DNA of 9,935 nt from UBA4644 sp964646225 (GTDB lineage: Bacteria; Bacillota; Clostridia; Oscillospirales; Butyricicoccaceae): positions 1 through 9,935 of the forward strand of contig CAZYAD010000046.1 in NCBI GenBank assembly GCA_964646225.1, written 5' to 3'. Both the position numbers and the translations under genes were made by a program. Numbering within the stretch: the stretch's first letter is position 1; each line of letters opens with the position of its first letter. The notes beneath the pieces were generated by a model. The model was not told the origin of the DNA. It saw nothing but the letters and a program-made list of their open reading frames with translations, and did no database searches. Of the stretch, positions 6,569-9,935 are shown piece after piece.

Positions 6569-6913
6569 ATGCGTTTCGATACTCAAAACGGCGTCATCGG
6601 CATCTCCAACGAGGTCATCGCCTCGGTGGCGGGAAAGGCCGCGGCAGCCTGCTTCGGCGTGCGGGGATTGGCCGCACGCTCGGCCCTGGACGGACTGACC
6701 CGTCTGCTCCTGGGGGAAAAGCAGACCCAGGGCGTTGCCATCCACAGCGCGGAGGACGGCGTAGCGCTTGACCTGCATGTGGCGCTGGACAGCGGCGTCA
6801 ATGTTCGTACCACCTGCCGCAACCTGCGGCACCAGGTGCGCTATCAGGTGCAGCATACCTGCGGCGTCCGGGTGGGCACCATCAATGTTTATGTGGAATC
6901 GGTCAAGCCCTGA
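6569..6913 (+). CDS. Asp23/Gls24 family protein (YloU-like)
   Basis: The 114-residue product has the usual length and pattern of the short Asp23 (alkaline shock protein 23) family: GVIGISNEVIASVAGKAAAAC at 8-28, a conserved-type FGVRGLA block, alternating strands (GVALDLHVAL, 64-73), GVNVRTTCRNLRHQVRYQV and a final GVRVGTINVYVESV. Family members lack known enzymatic activity; some associate with the membrane through a partner and relate to envelope stress. No membrane segment is present here. The start ATG follows AAAAAAGGAGG with an 8-base gap. It lies 32 bases before fakA on the same strand with no terminator between, matching the yloU-yloV pair of Bacillus, so the two are very likely cotranscribed. 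What the protein does for FakA is unknown. Confidence 0.92.
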   Translation: MRFDTQNGVIGISNEVIASVAGKAAAACFGVRGLAARSALDGLTRLLLGEKQTQGVAIHSAEDGVALDLHVALDSGVNVRTTCRNLRHQVRYQVQHTCGVRVGTINVYVESVKP

Positions 6914-6945
6914 CCCCGCGCAGTAAGGATAGGAGGCAATCAACA

Positions 6946-8601
6946 ATGGCAAAAATGATCGATGGCGAAGCCTATAAAGAAATGATCCTGCAGGCCGCCG
7001 CCGCCGTGGCGGAGCGTGTGGAGGAGGTCAACGCTCTCAATGTGTTCCCCGTCCCCGATGGCGACACCGGCACCAATATGTCCATGACCCTGAACAACGC
7101 CGCCGACCAGCTGAATAAGCTGGAAAGCCCCACCCTGGGCCGCGCACTGGAGGTCACCTCCAGCGCACTGCTGCGAGGTGCCCGGGGCAACTCCGGCGTC
7201 ATCACCTCGCTGCTGTTCCGCGGCATCGCCAAGGGCATGAAGGATGCCCGCACCGCCGATGGCGCCGTTCTGGCAGAGGGTCTGCGGGAGGGCGCGGCCA
7301 CCGCCTACAAGGCCGTGATGAAGCCTGCCGAGGGCACCATCCTCACCGTGGCCCGCATCGCCGGTGATGCCGCCGTCAAGGCCGCCAAAAAGACCCGGGA
7401 TCCCGAGGCCGTCCTGGGCGCTGCCATCAAGGCCGCCAAAAAGGCGCTGGATGAGACCGTCAACCAGAATCCCGTGCTGAAAAAGGCCGGTGTGGTGGAT
7501 GCGGGCGGCTACGGCTACCTGCTGATCCTCCAGGGAATGCAGGATGCCCTCAGCGGCACCATTACCCGTCTGGCACGCAGGATCCCTGTCCCGGTGATCA
7601 ACCCCGCCGTTACGGTGGAGGGGGCCGATTTCTCCGAGTTTGACGAGGGTGAGATCAACTTCGACTACTGCACCGAGTTCATCGCCGCCCGGGAGACCGA
7701 CAAGGATCCCGAGGATCTGCGGCAGTTCCTGCCCACCATCGGCGACTGCGTGGTGGTGGTGGAGGATGCCGAGATCGTCAAGGTCCATGTCCACACCAAC
7801 GAGCCCCACCTGGCGCTGGGCGAAGCGCTGAAATACGGCCAGCTCCTCACCGTGAAGGTGGAGAATATGGTGGAGCAGCACCGTAAGATCGTCACCGAGG
7901 AGACTGAGAGCGAGATGGGCAAGCGGGAATATGCCGCTCCCGTCACCCGCTATGGATTTGTTGCAGTGGCCGCCGGCGAGGGCGTCATGAACCTCTTCCG
8001 CGAGCTGGGCGCCGAGCAGGTGGTAGGCGGCGGTCAGACCATGAACCCCTCCACTGAGGATATCCTCCGGGCCATCGACCTGACCCCGGCGGAAATCGTG
8101 TTTGTCCTGCCCAACAATAAAAATATCATCATGGCCGGCCAGCAGGCCGCGGCCCTGTCCGACAAGCAGGTGGTGGTGCTGCCCACCAAAACCATCCCCC
8201 AGGGCATCAGCGCCATGCTGTCCTTTGACCACGATCTGGATCCCGAGGACAACCGCCGCGCCATGGAGGAGGCCGTCGCCGCCGTGCGCTCCGGCTCCAT
8301 GACCTATGCTGCCCGGGACAGCGAGTTTGACGGCCGCTCCATTCAGGCCGGGGATCATATGGCCCTGGCGGAGGGCAAGCTGCTTTCCACCGGCAAGGAC
8401 TTCACCGCCGTGATGACCGACCTGGCCCATGCCCTCTGTCGGGAGCAGGCCAACTTCATCACCATCATTTACGGCGAAGGAGCCGACGAGGCCCAGGCTG
8501 ACCAGGTGCGGGAGCTGTTCCAGAAGGCTGCCGGCGACGCCGAGATCAATGTGCTCTGCGGCGGCCAGCCGGTCTACAGCTACCTGATCTCTGTAGAATA
8601 A
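6946..8601 (+). CDS. fakA: Fatty acid kinase catalytic subunit FakA (DAK2 domain, YloV)
   Basis: FakA phosphorylates fatty acids carried by FakB proteins to acyl-phosphate, feeding exogenous fatty acids into phospholipid synthesis. The 551-residue product has the full family length. The N-terminal DhaL-type ATP domain (about 1-205) shows NVFPVPDGDTGTNMSMTL (32-49) with D38, D40 and N44 for Mg-ATP, then LLRGARGNSGVI (76-87) and VVDAGGYGYLLILQG (183-197). The middle domain (about 230-320) carries YCTEF (C242) and VHVHTN (H281, H283), which correspond to residues I recall as metal/catalytic ligands in Staphylococcus aureus FakA. The C-terminal domain (330-551) holds VLPNNKNIIMAGQQAA, VVVLPTKTIPQGI and ITIIYGEGAD, typical of the FakB-contacting DegV-like region. 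ATG at 6946 follows AGGAGG (6931-6936) by nine bases. No fakB is in the window; it must be encoded elsewhere. Confidence 0.93.
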   Translation: MAKMIDGEAYKEMILQAAAAVAERVEEVNALNVFPVPDGDTGTNMSMTLNNAADQLNKLESPTLGRALEVTSSALLRGARGNSGVITSLLFRGIAKGMKDARTADGAVLAEGLREGAATAYKAVMKPAEGTILTVARIAGDAAVKAAKKTRDPEAVLGAAIKAAKKALDETVNQNPVLKKAGVVDAGGYGYLLILQGMQDALSGTITRLARRIPVPVINPAVTVEGADFSEFDEGEINFDYCTEFIAARETDKDPEDLRQFLPTIGDCVVVVEDAEIVKVHVHTNEPHLALGEALKYGQLLTVKVENMVEQHRKIVTEETESEMGKREYAAPVTRYGFVAVAAGEGVMNLFRELGAEQVVGGGQTMNPSTEDILRAIDLTPAEIVFVLPNNKNIIMAGQQAAALSDKQVVVLPTKTIPQGISAMLSFDHDLDPEDNRRAMEEAVAAVRSGSMTYAARDSEFDGRSIQAGDHMALAEGKLLSTGKDFTAVMTDLAHALCREQANFITIIYGEGADEAQADQVRELFQKAAGDAEINVLCGGQPVYSYLISVE

Positions 8602-8617
8602 CATCCGTGCCGGCGGG

Positions 8618-8649
8618 CCGCCCTTAGACAGCCTAAGGGCGGTCTGCTT
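8618..8649 (+). terminator. Probable terminator after fakA
   Basis: A perfect 10-bp stem (8618-8627 with 8633-8642) closes a five-base loop, ACAGC, and is followed by TCTGCTTTCATTT. The T-tract is broken, so termination may be partial; some readthrough into cysE is possible. Confidence 0.7.
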
Positions 8650-8705
8650 TCATTTCCCACAGCTGCCTTACGGGCAATGCTGATTTTTTAAGGAGGCGTC
8701 TCTCT

Positions 8706-9593
8706 ATGATCGAACAATGGCTTCAGGAAAAGGCCGTCCCCACCTCCCGCGAGCTGGGGGCGATCACCGCCAGCAATACCGGCGACGGTGCCATCAGCGG
8801 CTACGGCATGAAAAACAAGGTGCGTCGGCTTATCGACCTGGTGCGCTGCGCCATGTATCCCAATATCTATCACGATGGCCCGGTGGATCCGGCCTTTGTC
8901 CCCACCTTTGTCACTGGCAAGCTGCAGGAGGCTGCCATGCTGCTGTTTGATATGTGCAGCAATGTGATGAGCGCCACCTGTCAGGAGGCGGGAAAGGGCG
9001 GTGCCCAGTGCGACTGCTGCCGGGAAAAGGCTGACCAGGCCGCCTGCGCCTTTCTGGACAGCCTGTGCGAGATCGCCCGGGTGCTGAACACCGATATTCT
9101 GGCGGCCTATGTGGGCGACCCCGCCGCCCGCTCCACCGAGGAAATTCTGTTGGCCTATCCTGCCTTCGAAGCCATTTCCATCTATCGTCTGGCTCACTGC
9201 CTGTTCCGGCTGGGAGTGCCGATGATCCCGCGGATGATGACCGAATATGCCCACCAGCGCACCGGTATCGACATCCACCCCGGCGCGTCCATCGGCGAGT
9301 ATTTCTTCATCGACCACGGCACCGGCGTGGTCATCGGCGAGACCTGTGTCATCGGACACCATGTCAAGCTGTATCAGGGAGTCACCCTGGGGGCCAAGAG
9401 CTTTGCCTGCGATGAGGACGGCAATCCGGTCAAGGGCGTTCACCGGCATCCCCGCGTGGGGAACCATGTGGTAATCTACGCTGGGGCCACTATTTTGGGC
9501 GGCGATACCTGCATCGGGGACAACAGCATCATCGGCGGTAGCGTCTGGCTGACCCATTCGGTGCCGGAAGGCAGCGTGCTCTACAATAAATGA
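8706..9593 (+). CDS. cysE: Serine O-acetyltransferase, EpsC type
   Basis: The enzyme transfers acetyl from acetyl-CoA to serine, giving O-acetylserine for cysteine synthesis by CysK. The 295-residue protein has an N-terminal helical region (1-185) containing the family blocks ILAAYVGDPAARSTEEILLAYP and AISIYRLAH, then PRMMTEYAHQRTGIDIHPGA leading into the left-handed beta helix (about 188-290). Active-site-type residues appear in IDHGTGVVIGET (202-213; H204) and KLYQGVTLGA (221-230); HRHPRVGNHVVIYAGATILG continues the hexapeptide repeats. The end, SVPEGSVLYNK, is complete. ATG at 8706 has AGGAGG nine bases upstream. The N-terminal half has an unusual set of cysteines (84, 92, 102, 104, 105, 114, 121). 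No cysK is adjacent and no T-box or SAM-type leader is visible in the 104-base gap, so cysteine regulation is not evident here. No clear promoter is seen; the gene may depend on readthrough from fakA or on a weak site. Confidence 0.95.
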   Translation: MIEQWLQEKAVPTSRELGAITASNTGDGAISGYGMKNKVRRLIDLVRCAMYPNIYHDGPVDPAFVPTFVTGKLQEAAMLLFDMCSNVMSATCQEAGKGGAQCDCCREKADQAACAFLDSLCEIARVLNTDILAAYVGDPAARSTEEILLAYPAFEAISIYRLAHCLFRLGVPMIPRMMTEYAHQRTGIDIHPGASIGEYFFIDHGTGVVIGETCVIGHHVKLYQGVTLGAKSFACDEDGNPVKGVHRHPRVGNHVVIYAGATILGGDTCIGDNSIIGGSVWLTHSVPEGSVLYNK

Positions 9594-9633
9594 CGCAAAA
9601 AGCGCGTTCCATGCATCCGAAAAGCTTTGCGGG

Positions 9634-9691
9634 AAAAATCCGAAATTTTTTGAAAAAAAGTGTTGACAAAAGGGAGGGGTCGTGGTATTAT
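9634..9691 (+). promoter_or_regulatory. rRNA operon promoter with UP-like region
   Basis: TTGACA (9663-9668) is a perfect -35, followed after 17 bases by TATTAT (9686-9691). TGG at 9683-9685 makes an extended -10. The 25 bases upstream are an A- and T-tract stretch like an UP element. Initiation is expected near 9698, about 197 bases before 16S rRNA. This is the best promoter in the window and fits a highly transcribed rRNA operon. Confidence 0.92.
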
Positions 9692-9709
9692 AAACAAGCG
9701 CTCGAGAGA

Positions 9710-9725
9710 GCCGGTCAAAAACGGC
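9710..9725 (+). promoter_or_regulatory. boxB-like hairpin in the rRNA leader
   Basis: GCCG (9710-9713) pairs with CGGC (9722-9725), with an extra T-A pair across a bulged G and a loop of CAAAA. Its place upstream of the boxA-like sequence fits the boxB-boxA order of rRNA antitermination sites. It is a candidate by position and shape only. Confidence 0.5.
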
Positions 9726-9745
9726 CCACGATGACGGCGCGAAAA

Positions 9746-9764
9746 GCACTTTGTAAATTAAACA
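9746..9764 (+). promoter_or_regulatory. boxA-like rRNA antitermination site
   Basis: GCACTTTGTAAATTAAACA closely resembles the boxA region of Bacillus rRNA leaders (TGCTCTTTGAAAACTAAACA), where NusB and S10 bind the RNA and prevent Rho-dependent termination. Two mismatches in the core CTCTTT/CACTTT and following bases are tolerated in known examples. Confidence 0.75.
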
Positions 9765-9799
9765 ACACCATGAAAACAAGGAACCTGAAAATTATTTGA

Positions 9800-9821
9800 G
9801 TTTGAAAAGTATTTTTCGAAC
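9800..9821 (+). other. AT-rich hairpin in the rRNA leader
   Basis: GTTTGAAAA (9800-9808) pairs with TTTTCGAAC (9813-9821) through eight Watson-Crick pairs and one G-U pair, closing a four-base loop, GTAT. No U-tract follows, so it is not a terminator. Its role is unknown. Confidence 0.55.
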
Positions 9822-9848
9822 AGTATTTTGAGAAGCCAAGTTTGAGCT

Positions 9849-9890
9849 TATCTAAAAAGATTTGAGGTACCCGAGAGGGCACTTTAGATA
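9849..9890 (+). other. Two-part hairpin immediately before 16S rRNA
   Basis: TATCTAAA (9849-9856) pairs perfectly with TTTAGATA (9883-9890). Inside it, GTACCC (9867-9872) and GGGCAC (9877-9882) form a second stem with one A-C mismatch around a GAGA tetraloop (9873-9876). A ten-base bulge, 9857-9866, separates the left arms. It ends about five bases before 16S rRNA and could affect pre-rRNA folding or processing. Confidence 0.55.
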
Positions 9891-9894
9891 CAAT

Positions 9895-9935
9895 TTTTTA
9901 GAGAGTTTGATCCTGGCTCAGGACGAACGCTGGCG
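9895..9935 (+). rRNA. rrs: 16S ribosomal RNA, first 41 bases only
   Basis: AGAGTTTGATCCTGGCTCAG at 9902-9921 is the universal 27F site (E. coli positions 8-27), followed by GACGAACGCTGGCG. Counting back places the mature 5' end near 9895, within a few bases. The remainder of the gene lies beyond the window. Its leader holds a strong promoter and antitermination site, so this is the start of a full rRNA operon. Confidence 0.98.

Noticed and set aside
6940..8604. A 554-codon open frame on the minus strand mirroring all of fakA
   Set aside because: It coincides codon-for-codon with a well-identified gene, has no family motifs, is rich in Gly, His and Ala, and is the expected effect of GC-rich codon use on the antisense frame.
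8602..8705. A cysteine T-box or other riboswitch before cysE
   Set aside because: The gap is only 104 bases, is occupied by the fakA hairpin, and shows no T-box core sequence or other recognised leader motif.
8688..9779. A 363-codon minus-strand open frame over cysE and the rRNA promoter
   Set aside because: It runs across both a certain enzyme gene and a consensus promoter; its translation has no recognisable domain.
9590..9799. A 69-codon plus-strand frame after cysE
   Set aside because: It covers the -35, -10, boxB-like and boxA-like elements of the rRNA leader and has no ribosome binding site of its own.
1..9935. Mobile elements, CRISPR arrays, tRNA genes or a defence island
   Set aside because: No transposase, integrase, regularly spaced direct repeats, terminal inverted repeats or tRNA-like cloverleaf could be seen, and the gene content is housekeeping.

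Overview
The window comes from a GC-rich Gram-positive anaerobe, most likely class Clostridia and probably near the Oscillospiraceae (Flavonifractor/Oscillibacter-like). This is inferred from the SLH-type surface protein, strong AGGAGG ribosome binding sites, the Asp23-like/FakA gene pair, the EpsC-type serine acetyltransferase and the start of a 16S rRNA whose first bases match the bacterial consensus. It looks like ordinary chromosome. I see no insertion sequence, phage gene, CRISPR array, tRNA or toxin/defence gene.

Layout. (1) Bases 1-2412 are the 3' part of a large SLH-domain surface protein whose start lies upstream, closed by a strong hairpin terminator. (2) Bases 2493-5324 are a four-gene operon with its own promoter: rsmI (16S rRNA 2'-O-methyltransferase), a 3-methyladenine DNA glycosylase, an SseB-like protein and a conserved protein of unknown function. 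Every junction overlaps, and the operon ends at a hairpin terminator preceded by a possibly folded 3' untranslated stretch. (3) Bases 5330-6370 on the minus strand encode a P-loop ATPase of the PRK06851 type, convergent with the operon. (4) A divergent intergenic region (6371-6568) leads to an Asp23/YloU-like protein and fakA (fatty acid kinase catalytic subunit, YloV), the same pairing as yloU-yloV in Bacillus, followed by a hairpin. (5) cysE (EpsC-type serine O-acetyltransferase) stands alone at 8706-9593. (6) Bases 9594-9894 are the control and leader region of an rRNA operon: a near-consensus extended -10 promoter, an AT-rich upstream stretch, a boxB/boxA-like antitermination site and two AT-rich leader hairpins. 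16S rRNA begins near 9895 and runs off the window end.

The genes are mostly housekeeping: ribosome modification and rRNA synthesis, DNA repair, exogenous fatty acid use, cysteine synthesis and cell envelope. I found no convincing new multi-gene system. The points most worth a second look are the degenerate second nucleotide-binding site in the PRK06851-type ATPase, the uncharacterised 167-residue protein ending the rsmI operon, the cysteine cluster in CysE, and the repeated motifs and hairpins of the rRNA leader.
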